Assembly: GCF_018279705.1 (NCBI RefSeq)
Contig: NZ_CP036498.1
Span: forward strand, 2,807,001-2,871,000
Origin: Tardiphaga alba
GTDB lineage: Bacteria > Pseudomonadota > Alphaproteobacteria > Rhizobiales > Xanthobacteraceae
Reading direction: 5' to 3'
Length of the DNA: 64,000 nt
The notes beneath the pieces are model-generated. The model made no database searches and was not told the origin of the DNA. It was given only the letters and a program-made list of their open reading frames with translations. Both the position numbers and the translations under genes were made by a program. Within the stretch, counting starts at the first letter, position 1. Every line of letters begins with the position of its first letter. Below, in pieces: positions 18,605 through 28,947 of the stretch.

Positions 18605-19049
18605 CAGTCCCCGTTATCGTCCGAAAGTCGCCCCACGCACCCATCCCCGATATGGGGATCCCCGAGGTGCTGGGTCGTCTCCGGACCGATCGTTACACTT
18701 ACCATCCCTTTGATCGGACAACAAAATGGCCGGGCCGTGGCTGGCGGTGGACGAGGCGAATTAAGTGCCTGATGTGTCCCTTGAGCCACTGAAAGCAGGC
18801 GCGGAAGGTCATCTCTACGCAGCCATCGCGCCTGAACCGTGCCTTTTGTCGGCCGCTTGCATATTCGGACACAAACCGCCGATGGAATCAGTGACCGGTA
18901 GGGAGAACGCGCTGCGCTTTGCCGCCCTGCAGATCGACGGCCTTGATCGGACGGCTTGACGGCTTTGGCGATGAGGACAACAACATCCATTCCCTCGCGT
19001 CGCGGCCCGCGGCCCGACGCGCCTCATCGATGTTCTGGAGGTTCTGCCC
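18605..19049. other. divergent intergenic region lptF / pepA, no gene seen
   Basis: This 445-bp stretch separates the divergent lptF and pepA genes and should hold both promoters. Open frames in it are short, overlap in all directions and have no protein-like composition. An inverted repeat CCCCGATATGGGGATCCCC lies at about 18645-18663, 40-60 bp before lptF. GGAGG at about 19036-19040 is the pepA ribosome binding site. No further signal could be assigned with confidence. Confidence 0.5.
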
Positions 19050-20552
19050 ATGTCCGACACCGTCAAGGTCGGCTTCGTTCCGTTGTCTCAGGCCGCCCGC
19101 GGCACCCTGGTGGTGTTTGCCGATGACGCGCTGAAATTGGGCAAGGCAACGACCAAGGCGCTGGGCGCCGCTGCCGCATTGGTGAAGCGCGCCGCCGCCA
19201 CCGGAAAGTTCAAGGGCAAGAACGGATCGACCCTCGACATCCTCGCACCGGAAGGCGTGAAGGCCGACCGGCTGCTGGTGATCGGCACCGGCAAGGCCGA
19301 GGAGATCAAGGAGACGGATCTTCTGAAATTTGGCGGCGTGCTGGCCGGAAAGCTCGGCGCATCGGCTGACGCGATCACCGTGATCGCGGAACTGCCGTCA
19401 ACAGACATGACGGCAGAGCAGGCCGCATCGGTTGCGTCTGGCGTGTTGCTGCGCGCCTATAAATTCGATCGCTACAAGACCAAGAAGAAAGACGGCGAGG
19501 AGAAGGCTGGTACGGTCAGCGTCTCGCTGGCCGTCGGCGACGTCGCCGCTGCCAAGAAGGCGTTTGCATCCGATAATGCTGTCGTGAACGGCGTCGTGAT
19601 CGCGCGCGATCTCGTCAACGAGCCGCCGAATGTGCTGTTTCCCGTGGAATTCGCACGTCGTGCCGGCGAGCTGAAGAAGCTCGGCGTCACCATCGAAGTG
19701 CTCGACGTCAAGGCGATGCAGAAGCTCGGCATGGGCGCGCTGCTCGGCGTGGCCCAGGGCTCGGCCAATCCGGCACGCATCGTGGTCATGCGCTGGAACG
19801 GCGGCAAGAAGGGCGAGCAACCCATTGCCTTCATCGGCAAGGGCGTCACTTTCGACACCGGCGGAATCTCCATCAAGCCGGCCGGCAGCATGGAAGACAT
19901 GAAGGGCGATATGGGCGGTGCGGCCTGTGTCGTCGGCCTGATGCATGCGCTTGCCGGTCGCAAGGCCAAGGCGAATGTCATTGGCGCCATCGGTCTCGTC
20001 GAGAACATGCCCGACGGCAACGCGCAGCGTCCGGGCGATATCGTCACCTCAATGTCGGGGCAGACGATTGAAATTATCAACACCGACGCCGAAGGCCGCC
20101 TCGTGCTGGCCGACGTACTTTGGTACGTGGCGAAGAAGCACAAGCCGGCATTCATGATCGACCTGGCAACGCTCACCGGCGCCATCATGGTGGCACTCGG
20201 CACCGATCATGCCGGTCTGTTCTCCAACAATGATGAACTCGCGACCCGTCTCGCCACGGTGGGGCAGGCGACCGGTGAGCGTGTCTGGCGCATGCCGCTC
20301 AGCCCCGATTACGACAAGCTCATCGACTCGCAATTCGCCGACATGAAGAACACCGGCGGCCGTTACGGCGGCTCGATCACCGCCGCGCAGTTCCTGCAGC
20401 GCTTCGTTGATGGCACGCCTTGGGCGCATCTCGATATCGCCGGCACCGCCATGGGCGCGCCGAAGACCGAGATCAATCAGAGCTGGGGCTCAGGCTATGG
20501 CGTGCGTCTGCTCGATCGGCTCGTGGCGGACTATTACGAGGGCAAGAAGTAA
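19050..20552 (+). CDS. pepA: leucyl aminopeptidase (M17)
   Basis: PepA is a hexameric two-metal aminopeptidase of the cytoplasm that removes N-terminal residues; in enterobacteria it also binds DNA. The 500-residue protein shows the metal and catalytic residues Lys264 and Asp269 in [10 protein letters not shown], Asp287 in MKGDMGGAA, and Asp346, Glu348 and Arg350 in NTDAEGR. Full length. A GGAGG site precedes ATG 19050. holC follows after 6 bp, a widely conserved pair. Confidence 0.97.
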   Translation: MSDTVKVGFVPLSQAARGTLVVFADDALKLGKATTKALGAAAALVKRAAATGKFKGKNGSTLDILAPEGVKADRLLVIGTGKAEEIKETDLLKFGGVLAGKLGASADAITVIAELPSTDMTAEQAASVASGVLLRAYKFDRYKTKKKDGEEKAGTVSVSLAVGDVAAAKKAFASDNAVVNGVVIARDLVNEPPNVLFPVEFARRAGELKKLGVTIEVLDVKAMQKLGMGALLGVAQGSANPARIVVMRWNGGKKGEQPIAFIGKGVTFDTGGISIKPAGSMEDMKGDMGGAACVVGLMHALAGRKAKANVIGAIGLVENMPDGNAQRPGDIVTSMSGQTIEIINTDAEGRLVLADVLWYVAKKHKPAFMIDLATLTGAIMVALGTDHAGLFSNNDELATRLATVGQATGERVWRMPLSPDYDKLIDSQFADMKNTGGRYGGSITAAQFLQRFVDGTPWAHLDIAGTAMGAPKTEINQSWGSGYGVRLLDRLVADYYEGKK

Positions 20553-20558
20553 GCCGGT

Positions 20559-21011
20559 ATGACCGAGGTTCTGTTCTACCACTTGCAGAATATGGCGCTG
20601 GAAAACGTGCTGCCGCCGCTGCTCGAGAAATCCCTCGAGCGCGGCTGGCGATGCGTTGTCCAGTCCACCTCGGAAGAGCGTGCCGATGCGCTCGATGCGC
20701 ATCTGTGGACCTATCGCGACGACTCGTTCCTGCCGCATGCCACCTGGCGTGCGGCAGATGCGGCGGAACAGCCGATCCTGCTGATGTTGGAGGAGGGCAA
20801 TCCGAACGGTGCACAGGTCCGGTTCCTCGTTGACAATGCGGGGCTTCCAGCCGAAACGGCGGGCTATCAGCGGCTGGTTCTTGTCTTCAATGGCGACGAT
20901 GACGAGGCGCTGGCGGCAGCCCGCAGTGCCTGGACCGACTGCAAGGCGCGGGGACTGACCGCGACCTACTGGCAGGCCGACGAGCGCGGCCGCTGGCAGA
21001 AGCGGAATTAG
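20559..21011 (+). CDS. holC: DNA polymerase III subunit chi
   Basis: HolC (chi) links the clamp loader to single-strand binding protein. The 150-residue product matches the family: EVLFYHLQNMALENVLPPLLEKSLERGWRCVVQ at the N-terminus, then LDAHLWTYRDDSFLPHA and PILLMLEEGNPNGAQVRFLVDNA. It is 6 bp downstream of pepA and certainly in the same transcript. Confidence 0.95.
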   Translation: MTEVLFYHLQNMALENVLPPLLEKSLERGWRCVVQSTSEERADALDAHLWTYRDDSFLPHATWRAADAAEQPILLMLEEGNPNGAQVRFLVDNAGLPAETAGYQRLVLVFNGDDDEALAAARSAWTDCKARGLTATYWQADERGRWQKRN

Positions 21012-21131
21012 CGATTAACCGTATTTGATGCTAATTGCCCCTTTTTGGAACGGTGGCGGCCGGGTGTCACGGTCACGCCGCAAACGAATGATGAGACGGG
21101 CGCTTCGTCGCCGTGTGGGATAGCGTTGATC

Positions 21132-21674
21132 GTGAACAGCAAAATGCTTCATCGAACGGGTTTGGCCGTACTCCTTCTGGCACCGCTGCTTGGCGGATGT
21201 TCCGGGATGAGTGCCGGTGACATGTTCAAGTCCGACCTGCTGTCCAAGGACGCCGACTGGTTTTCCCGGTCCGGCCGCACGATCATCAAGAATGTCTCCA
21301 TTGAAACCCCGCCGCTGACGCCGGATACGCCGGTCTCGCCGCAGGACCTGATCAGCGCCGATGGCGCATGCCCCGGCATGCCGCCACGCGATGCCAGCGC
21401 GCTCGCCGATGGTGCCGCTGCTGTTGCGCCCGCAACAGGCGTTGTCGCGCTGGGCCATACCGAATGCGACGTTGCTCGCGGTGCTGGCGCGCCCGATAGC
21501 GTGAATATCGGCGGCAATCCGCGCGGCGATCGCGTCACCACGCTGACCTATCTGCGCGGCCCCCGTGCGGGCATCTACACCTTCACGGCCGGTCGCCTGA
21601 CGATGGTGGAAGGCACGCCGGCGCCTCCGCCGCAGCCGGCACGCGCCGCGAAGAAGCGCCGCAGCGCGGGCTAG
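21132..21674 (+). CDS. lipoprotein of unknown function
   Basis: About 180 residues with a type II signal peptide (LHRTGLAVLLLAPLLGGC; lipobox LGGC), so lipid-anchored, probably in the outer membrane. The mature start GMSAGDMFKSDLLSKDADWFSRSGR is followed by a Pro-rich stretch and a C-terminal part (NIGGNPRGDRVTTLTYLRGPRAGIYTFTAGRLTMVEG) that reads like a small beta domain. It ends in a basic tail (KKRRSAG). Start is uncertain: GTG 21132 or ATG 21144. No known function recognised. Confidence 0.7.
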   Translation: MNSKMLHRTGLAVLLLAPLLGGCSGMSAGDMFKSDLLSKDADWFSRSGRTIIKNVSIETPPLTPDTPVSPQDLISADGACPGMPPRDASALADGAAAVAPATGVVALGHTECDVARGAGAPDSVNIGGNPRGDRVTTLTYLRGPRAGIYTFTAGRLTMVEGTPAPPPQPARAAKKRRSAG

Positions 21675-21683
21675 CGCGGCGGC

Positions 21684-21869
21684 CTACGATCGTTTCCTGA
21701 TCGCAAAATAAACGCCCGTCAGCAGCGGCACGCCAAGTGTCAGCCATGATACCGCGTCCCAGAGATCGTCGCCGAACAGGGCGGAAGCCAGCCCCGCAAT
21801 GCTGAGCAGTGCCAGCAGCAGTGGCACGGCAAAAATCTGCATCAAGCTTTGACGTGAACGCGTCGTCAT
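21684..21869 (-). CDS. small two-segment membrane protein coupled to the PepSY gene
   Basis: A 61-residue protein: MTTRSRQSLMQIFAVPLLLALLSIAGLASALFG... then WDAVSWLTLGVPLLTGVYFAIRKRS, giving two hydrophobic helices with positive ends. Its ATG overlaps the PepSY stop by 4 bp (ATGA), strong support that it is translated. It is the last gene of the TonB-receptor / PepSY operon. Similar small proteins often follow PepSY genes in iron loci; a structural or assembly role is inference. Confidence 0.72.
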   Translation of the reverse strand: MTTRSRQSLMQIFAVPLLLALLSIAGLASALFGDDLWDAVSWLTLGVPLLTGVYFAIRKRS

Positions 21870-23005
21870 GCAGCCTGCACCGCATCGATGGCGATCCGCG
21901 ATTTTCGCGCACGCCGCCACTTCGCTATCCAGAGATAGAGCCCGCTGCCGAGCACCACGATGGTGACGAAGTCGAACAGCGCCCAGACGATCTTCAGTGG
22001 TAGCCCGCCATAATCGCCGAAATGTAGCGGCTGCGAGAGCAGCAGCGCCTTGGCGTACCACGGCATCTCATAGGTCCGTGTCAGTTCGCCGGTCTCGGCA
22101 TCGACCAATGCAGCATAGAAAAGCTGCGATGTGATCGGCTGATTGCCGCGAGCGAAGATCGCGTAGTGATGCGGCGTGCTGAAGCCGGCGCCCGGGAAGA
22201 AGAAGGACACCAGCTTGCCGTCGGGCAGGGCCTTTTTCGCAGTGGCGAGTGCGGCGTCGATGGAGGTGAGTTGCTTCGGCGCGCTGCCGCCATAGGTCTT
22301 GCCCATGCGGAAGATGTCGGCGCGCACCGCATCGGCCACGGGATCATGCAGCGTATTGATCGCACCGGTGACGCTGACAGCCAGCAGCCACGCCACGGTG
22401 ACGATGCCGAGCAGGTTGTGCAGATCGAGCCATGTCGTGCGCGCGCTGCGGTCCTTGCGGACCGTGCCGAATGCAAGACGATGCATGAACGGTGCATAGA
22501 TCACGATGCCCGAAATGATGGCGACGATCAGCAGAAGCGCCATGGCGCCGAGGAAAAGCGCGCCGGCGAGGCCAAGAAACATGTCGGTGTGTAATTCGCG
22601 GATGAACGTCATCACCGGGCCGCGGCGCTGTGCTTGCAGATCCGTCGGCTTGCCCGTGCGCAGATCATAGGTCCCGCGATGCGACTGACTGAGCGGCGCT
22701 CTCGGCGTGGCCGCGGAATGCGTGACGACGGCCGGGCGGTCCTTGACGAAGCCGAGCGACGTCATGACATCGCCCGGATGTTTGGCCAGCGCCGTTGCCA
22801 CGATGGTATCGAGTGTCGGCGCCGGGGTGCCTGAGGGCACCTCGGCGATCACGGGAGGATTGAGCCAGTCGCTGATCTCATCGTCGAACACCAGCGGCAG
22901 GCCGGTGATGCACAGCATCAGCAGGAATAGAGTCGCGATGAGGCTTGTCCATTTATGGACGGCCGACCACACCCTCAATCTGTGAACCTGATTTGCTTGC
23001 ATCAC
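21866..23005 (-). CDS. PepSY domain-containing iron-uptake membrane protein (PiuB-like)
   Basis: A 379-residue inner-membrane protein with four main membrane segments (about 18-38, 140-165, 195-215 and 345-365) and periplasmic PepSY-type domains between them. Conserved histidines near membrane faces (VHKWTSL, ELHTDMF, LDLHNLLG) fit the PepSY-TM family, whose members are proposed to reduce or release iron from siderophores. It lies 11 bp downstream of a TonB-dependent siderophore receptor, supporting iron uptake. Confidence 0.88.
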   Translation of the reverse strand: MMQANQVHRLRVWSAVHKWTSLIATLFLLMLCITGLPLVFDDEISDWLNPPVIAEVPSGTPAPTLDTIVATALAKHPGDVMTSLGFVKDRPAVVTHSAATPRAPLSQSHRGTYDLRTGKPTDLQAQRRGPVMTFIRELHTDMFLGLAGALFLGAMALLLIVAIISGIVIYAPFMHRLAFGTVRKDRSARTTWLDLHNLLGIVTVAWLLAVSVTGAINTLHDPVADAVRADIFRMGKTYGGSAPKQLTSIDAALATAKKALPDGKLVSFFFPGAGFSTPHHYAIFARGNQPITSQLFYAALVDAETGELTRTYEMPWYAKALLLSQPLHFGDYGGLPLKIVWALFDFVTIVVLGSGLYLWIAKWRRARKSRIAIDAVQAA

Positions 23006-23016
23006 TGGCGATCATA

Positions 23017-25329
23017 TCACCATCGGTAGCTCATCGTCGCCAGCACGCTGCGGCCGAAGCCCAGCGTACAGCCCTGATTGAGCTGGCATTCCGTCATGTA
23101 ATATTTGTCGAACAGGTTGAAGCCGTTGATCGACAGCACAGCGCCCTTGAATTGCGGCGAGATCAGCTTGCCGAAGTCGAACTTCACCGCAGCATCGAAC
23201 AGCGCATAGGACGGCGTGATGCGCGCATTGGTGAGATCGGTGGTGGTGCCGACATAACGGAAGCCACCGCCGAAACCCATGCCCCAGAGCGGGCCGCCCT
23301 GGATGTCATAGAAGGTCCACAACGCGGCCTGATCATTCGGCGTCTGCGACAGCTTGCGGCCGATTTCTGCAGGCACCGTGCTCTTCGTCACCTCGTGATT
23401 AAGGTGGGAGTAGGACGCGATCAGGTTGAGGCCCTTGGTCAGCTCCGTGCGGCTCTCCACCTCGACGCCGCGTACACGGGCTTCGCCGATCTGGATGAAG
23501 GAGGTGATATTGGCGGGATCCTGCACGAGGCGATTCTGCTGCGTGATGTCGAACAGCGACAGCGTGATCATCGTGTTCTGGCCGACCGGCTGATATTTGA
23601 CGCCGACTTCCACCTGCTCACCGGTCGTCGGCTTGTAGGCCACGCCGGCGAAATTTGCGCCCGCGACAGGGCGGAACGAGGTCGAGTAAGACGCATACGG
23701 CGTCATGCCGTTATCGAACAGATAGTTCAGGCCGACACGGCCGGTGAAGGCATCCTGATCCTGCTTGAGATTGGTGGTTGCCAGCGCCGTGCTGGTGAAG
23801 GACGTCGAGGTCGCATTGTCCCAGCGACCGCCGATGGTGGCGACCCAGCGATCGACCTTGATCTGGTCCTGCAGATAGACGCCGAGCTGTTGCTCCTGCG
23901 CATTGGAGAGCTGGAAATTCGTCGTGCCGGGATTGGGGATCGCTATGCCGTAGACGGGCGCGAAGACGTTGATAGGGGGCACAGCAGTGTTGCGGCCGAC
24001 ATTGTAGCGGCTGTCTTCGTCGCGATAATCGACGCCGAAGAGCATCGTGTGCGTGAAGGCGCCGGTCTGGAACCGGGCCTCGAGATTGTTGTCCAGCGTC
24101 CAGGCTTTCGTTCCGGCATCGATACCAAAGGCTGCGCGGTTCAGCGAGCGATTGTCCGCCTGCAATTCGCCCACGCGGTTGAGTGCCTTGAGGTCGGCAT
24201 CGGATTCGAAATAGCGCAGGTTCTGCTTGAAGGTGAACACGTTGTTGAAACGATGTTCGAACAGATAGCCGATCGCGCCTTGCTGGCGATCGAGCGTGTC
24301 GAAGGTGGGCTCGCCGAGATAGCGGCTATACGGAATGCGGCCGTTCGGGTTCGGCAACAGCGTGCCGGAGGTCGGCACATAGTTGAAGCCGGTCTTGCCG
24401 CCCCATTCCTTCTGATAGCTGCCGAGCACGGTGAGCGAGGTGCCGAGATCCGGACGCCAGGTGAAGGACGGCGCGATATAGCCGCGATTGTTCTCGATGA
24501 AATCGACCTGTGTATTGGCTTCGCGGCCGAGCGCGACGAGGCGGTAGAGGAACTGCTTGTCCTTGTCGACGGGACCGCCGATATCGATGCCGACCTGCTT
24601 GCGATCGAAGCTGCCGGTCTGCAACTGGATTTCACCGATCGGCGTGTCGGTCGGGCGCTTGCTGACCATGTTGATGAGGCCGCCCGGGACGGCCTGGCCA
24701 TACAGCACGGAGGCGGGGCCCTTCAGCACTTCGATACGCTCGAGCGCGAATGGTTCCATGACGGCGCTCGACCAGCCCGTCGTGGTGCCGCCATTTGGTA
24801 GGCGCAACCCGTCAAGGAAGTAATCGGCGGTAAAGCCGCGGATCTGCGTGTAAGAATCGAACTGCGAAGCCGCGCCATAGGTCTCGGCGAGAACGCCCGA
24901 TGTGTAGCGCAGCGCCTGGCTGACGCTCTGTGCGCCCTGATCGCGGATCTGGTCGGCGGTGATGACGTTTACCGTCTGCGGCAATTCGCGAAGCGGCGTG
25001 CTGGTCTTGCTACCGGTTGCCGAAAGTGTGGCGATGTAGCCATCGACCGGACCATCGGCGCGTTCAACGCGCGACGTCGGAGCCGGCGTAGCGGGAGCTG
25101 CCACATTGGTGCGAGCGGGCTGGGCGCGACGTGCAGCGCGCGTCGCTTGCCGATTGGCCGATGGCCGGGCGGCGGCGGGACGCGCCGTTGGCGCTTCCAC
25201 CGTCACCGCGGGTAGCGTGGACGACTGCGCGTGGGCCGCGCCATCCAGATGGACCGATATTGCAATATAGCTGACCGCGCTCAGGCAGGCCGCAGCCGCG
25301 AGCTTGTTCGACACTTTCACTTCAGACAC
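23017..25329 (-). CDS. TonB-dependent siderophore receptor
   Basis: A 770-residue outer-membrane receptor. The signal peptide ends GAAHAQ, then a Pro/Ala/Arg-rich spacer. The plug domain begins LRELPQTVNVITADQIRDQGAQSVSQALRYTSGV and contains EVLKGPASVLYGQAVPGGLINMVSKRPT. The beta barrel ends in the aromatic signature ATMSYRW. The overall pattern resembles ferrichrome-type (FhuA-like) receptors, but the ligand is not certain. The start is GTG 25329 with GGGGAA upstream. A candidate iron-responsive box lies about 80 bp before the start. Confidence 0.92.
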   Translation of the reverse strand: MSEVKVSNKLAAAACLSAVSYIAISVHLDGAAHAQSSTLPAVTVEAPTARPAAARPSANRQATRAARRAQPARTNVAAPATPAPTSRVERADGPVDGYIATLSATGSKTSTPLRELPQTVNVITADQIRDQGAQSVSQALRYTSGVLAETYGAASQFDSYTQIRGFTADYFLDGLRLPNGGTTTGWSSAVMEPFALERIEVLKGPASVLYGQAVPGGLINMVSKRPTDTPIGEIQLQTGSFDRKQVGIDIGGPVDKDKQFLYRLVALGREANTQVDFIENNRGYIAPSFTWRPDLGTSLTVLGSYQKEWGGKTGFNYVPTSGTLLPNPNGRIPYSRYLGEPTFDTLDRQQGAIGYLFEHRFNNVFTFKQNLRYFESDADLKALNRVGELQADNRSLNRAAFGIDAGTKAWTLDNNLEARFQTGAFTHTMLFGVDYRDEDSRYNVGRNTAVPPINVFAPVYGIAIPNPGTTNFQLSNAQEQQLGVYLQDQIKVDRWVATIGGRWDNATSTSFTSTALATTNLKQDQDAFTGRVGLNYLFDNGMTPYASYSTSFRPVAGANFAGVAYKPTTGEQVEVGVKYQPVGQNTMITLSLFDITQQNRLVQDPANITSFIQIGEARVRGVEVESRTELTKGLNLIASYSHLNHEVTKSTVPAEIGRKLSQTPNDQAALWTFYDIQGGPLWGMGFGGGFRYVGTTTDLTNARITPSYALFDAAVKFDFGKLISPQFKGAVLSINGFNLFDKYYMTECQLNQGCTLGFGRSVLATMSYRW

Positions 25330-25405
25330 CCCAGATTCCCCAGCCGTTGAATCGGCCTTTCATCCGGCTCTATCCGACGTAGCGGGATGCCGCACGCGGT
25401 TGCAC

Positions 25406-25422
25406 ACTAGAAGACTTTTAAA
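25406..25422 (-). promoter_or_regulatory. candidate iron-responsive (ICE/Irr-like) box before the TonB receptor
   Basis: On the minus strand this reads TTTAAAAGTCTTCTAGT, close to the ICE-type palindrome TTTAGAA-N3-TTCTAAA that I recall for Irr-regulated genes of Rhizobiales (11 of 14 arm positions agree). It is the most AT-rich spot in the 303-bp gap 25330-25632, which otherwise holds no gene that I can support. Placement before an iron-uptake receptor fits; binding is not shown. Confidence 0.4.
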
Positions 25423-25632
25423 CTAAGCGATGAACCACGAGGTGTTGTTTCCGCGCCGCAGTTAAACGGCGCAAGGTGGAACATTTTGTCAACAATAGCG
25501 GCCGGCAATGTCGGGTTGCCGACACTTGGCGAGGGTTCTGATCGGAAAACGTGCGCCAGTGAGTGGCTCACGCGTCTATTGCCCAGATTTCGCCTCTAGC
25601 ATGACGAAGGCGGCCACAAGAAATCAGAGCGT

Positions 25633-27495
<1,863 letters not shown>

Positions 27496-27564
27496 GCGGC
27501 CTTGTCACCGCTGCTGCGCACAAACGCAACCGAGATTTGGGCAACCGGGCTTTGCGCTGCCGGC

Positions 27565-27741
27565 TCAGGCGCCGTCGTCGTCGCGCTGCTGAAGCTGGCT
27601 CAGGAGCATCTGGAGATGCGAGGGCAGGGATTCGTCAGTTCCCATGTCGCGTCGCAGTCGTTCACCAATGGCGTTACAGATGGCAGCGGTGGTGCCGCGG
27701 TCCATCTCGTCATCGCTGTCATTGGTGAAAGGTGAAGTCAT
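27565..27741 (-). CDS. NepR-like small protein
   Basis: A 58-residue frame: MTSPFTNDSDDEMDRGTTAA..., then ICNAIGERLRRDMGTDESLP and SHLQMLLSQLQQRDDDGA. The pattern IGxxLRxx...LPxxLxxLLxxL matches the NepR anti-sigma fold of the alphaproteobacterial general stress response. Codon third positions are mostly G/C, unlike a chance frame. It lies 69 bp upstream of the ABC-F gene on the same strand. No PhyR or EcfG partner is present here, so it would be an orphan paralogue. Too short for a usual ORF cut-off; function by motif only. Confidence 0.5.
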   Translation of the reverse strand: MTSPFTNDSDDEMDRGTTAAICNAIGERLRRDMGTDESLPSHLQMLLSQLQQRDDDGA

Positions 27742-27875
27742 CGTGATCCAGGAGTGTTCGTTACCGTACAGATATCAAGGCAAGTCGCTTGGGAAGAAAA
27801 TGTTTCCCGCAACCCGGATTTCAGCGCGTTTCCTTCAAGAAAGGATGAAATATCCACAGGTGCAGTGCGGAAACA

Positions 27876-27894
27876 CCCGGCCGGCAGGGCCGGG
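27876..27894 (-). terminator. hairpin terminator candidate after the Gly/His-rich gene
   Basis: CCCGGCC (27876-27882) pairs with GGCCGGG (27888-27894) around a 5-base loop, 20 bp past the stop of the minus-strand gene at 27914. On that strand it is followed by TGTTTCC, a weak U tract. Confidence 0.5.
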
Positions 27895-27913
27895 CGCCTC
27901 CTGTGGTAAATAG

Positions 27914-28183
27914 TTAGTAGCAGCGGTTCACCGAGCGCCAGCGCGGACCCCATGGGGTCGGAACCACGCGGCGGACCCAGCAGCCGCCACCGCCGTAATA
28001 GGCGGGCCCGCCGGCAAAGCGGGGCGGGCCGCCCCAGCCGCGGTGCCAGCCACCGCCGCCGCCGTGCCACCCGCCGCCATGCCAGCCGCCATGACCGCCC
28101 CAGGCCGAGGCGGCGGTCGGTGCCAGTGCTGCGGCGCCCAGGGAGGCCGCAGCCACCAAAGTCAGTGCGATCTTGCGGAACAT
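27914..28183 (-). CDS. small secreted Gly/His/Trp-rich protein
   Basis: About 89 residues with a signal peptide (MFRKIALTLVAAASLGAAALAPTAASA). The short mature part is dominated by GGHGGWHGGGWHGGGGGWHRGWGG-type repeats and ends with two cysteines (GGGCWVRRVVPTPWGPRWRSVNRCY). The His/Gly tract could bind metal, but that is only a composition argument. ATG 28183 has GAGGAG 8 bp upstream; ATG 28189 is possible. Similar small exported proteins are common in this bacterial group, with no known role. Confidence 0.75.
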   Translation of the reverse strand: MFRKIALTLVAAASLGAAALAPTAASAWGGHGGWHGGGWHGGGGGWHRGWGGPPRFAGGPAYYGGGGCWVRRVVPTPWGPRWRSVNRCY

Positions 28184-28441
28184 CGTCATTTCTCCTCGTC
28201 AGGCACGTCCGTTGGCCGGTGGATGCCGCCGGAAGCGGGTGGGGCGTGCTGTCGAGATGAAGGTAGGGCGGCCCGGCTGAACGGGATCCGTCTGCGGCCG
28301 TCAGGAACGGTTCATCTGGATGACATCTTGGTCATTTTTGCTGCCCGGATCGAGCCGAAAGCCCCGGACGGATCGCTTGCCGTTCCGGGAGCGCACCGAT
28401 ATAAGCCGCCATCTTCCAACACTGCTATTCAAGGATGAACC

Positions 28442-28864
28442 ATGGCCATCGAGCGTACCTTTTCGATTCTGAAGCCCGACGCGACCGAGCGTAATCTGAC
28501 CGGCGCGATCAATGCGCTGATCGAGAAGGCCGGCCTGCGCATCGTCGCGCAGAAGCGTATCCGCATGACCAAGGAACAGGCCGGCACCTTCTATGCCGTG
28601 CACAAGGAGCGTCCCTTCTTCGGCGAGCTCGTCGACTTCATGACCTCGGGTCCGGTCGTCGTGCAGGTGCTGGAAGGCGAAGGCGCGATCCTGAAGTATC
28701 GCAACGTCATGGGCGCCACCGATCCGTCGAAGGCTGCTGACGGCACCATCCGCAAGGCGCACGCCAAGTCGATCGGCGAGAACTCGGTGCACGGTTCGGA
28801 CGCTGCCGAGACCGCTGCGATCGAAATCGCACAGTTCTTCTCGGGCAACGAGATTGTCGGTTAA
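28442..28864 (+). CDS. ndk: nucleoside diphosphate kinase
   Basis: Ndk exchanges the terminal phosphate between nucleoside triphosphates and diphosphates through a phosphohistidine. The 140-residue protein begins [16 protein letters not shown]. It contains the catalytic His117 in [14 protein letters not shown] and the nucleotide-binding RNVMGATDP. Normal length. Monocistronic in appearance: a strong hairpin follows at 28887-28912. Confidence 0.98.
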   Translation: MAIERTFSILKPDATERNLTGAINALIEKAGLRIVAQKRIRMTKEQAGTFYAVHKERPFFGELVDFMTSGPVVVQVLEGEGAILKYRNVMGATDPSKAADGTIRKAHAKSIGENSVHGSDAAETAAIEIAQFFSGNEIVG

Positions 28865-28886
28865 GCTTTAGCCGGACTACACTATC

Positions 28887-28912
28887 TGCCGGCGCGCGGG
28901 GGCGCGCCGGCA
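28887..28912 (+). terminator. GC-rich hairpin after ndk
   Basis: TGCCGGCGCGC (28887-28897) and GCGCGCCGGCA (28902-28912) form a perfect 11-bp stem with a GGGG loop, 22 bp after the ndk stop, followed by TTTCC. Likely a terminator even with a short U tract. Confidence 0.7.
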
Positions 28913-28947
28913 TTTCCATAAAACGAACAAACGAAGAGGGGCGCGCG

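Noticed and set aside
18765..18959. Short open frames in the lptF-pepA gap as a gene
   Set aside because: No Shine-Dalgarno site in place, overlapping frames on both strands, and no sustained codon bias.
22945..24801. 618-codon open frame on the plus strand
   Set aside because: Antisense to the TonB-dependent receptor, which has a full set of family motifs. Its composition (His/Arg/Gly/Ala-rich, no domain) is typical of a shadow frame in GC-rich DNA.
28865..28947. Manganese (yybP-ykoY) riboswitch before the TerC-family gene
   Set aside because: The leader is only 83 bp, mostly the ndk terminator hairpin, and lacks the conserved paired loops of that riboswitch.
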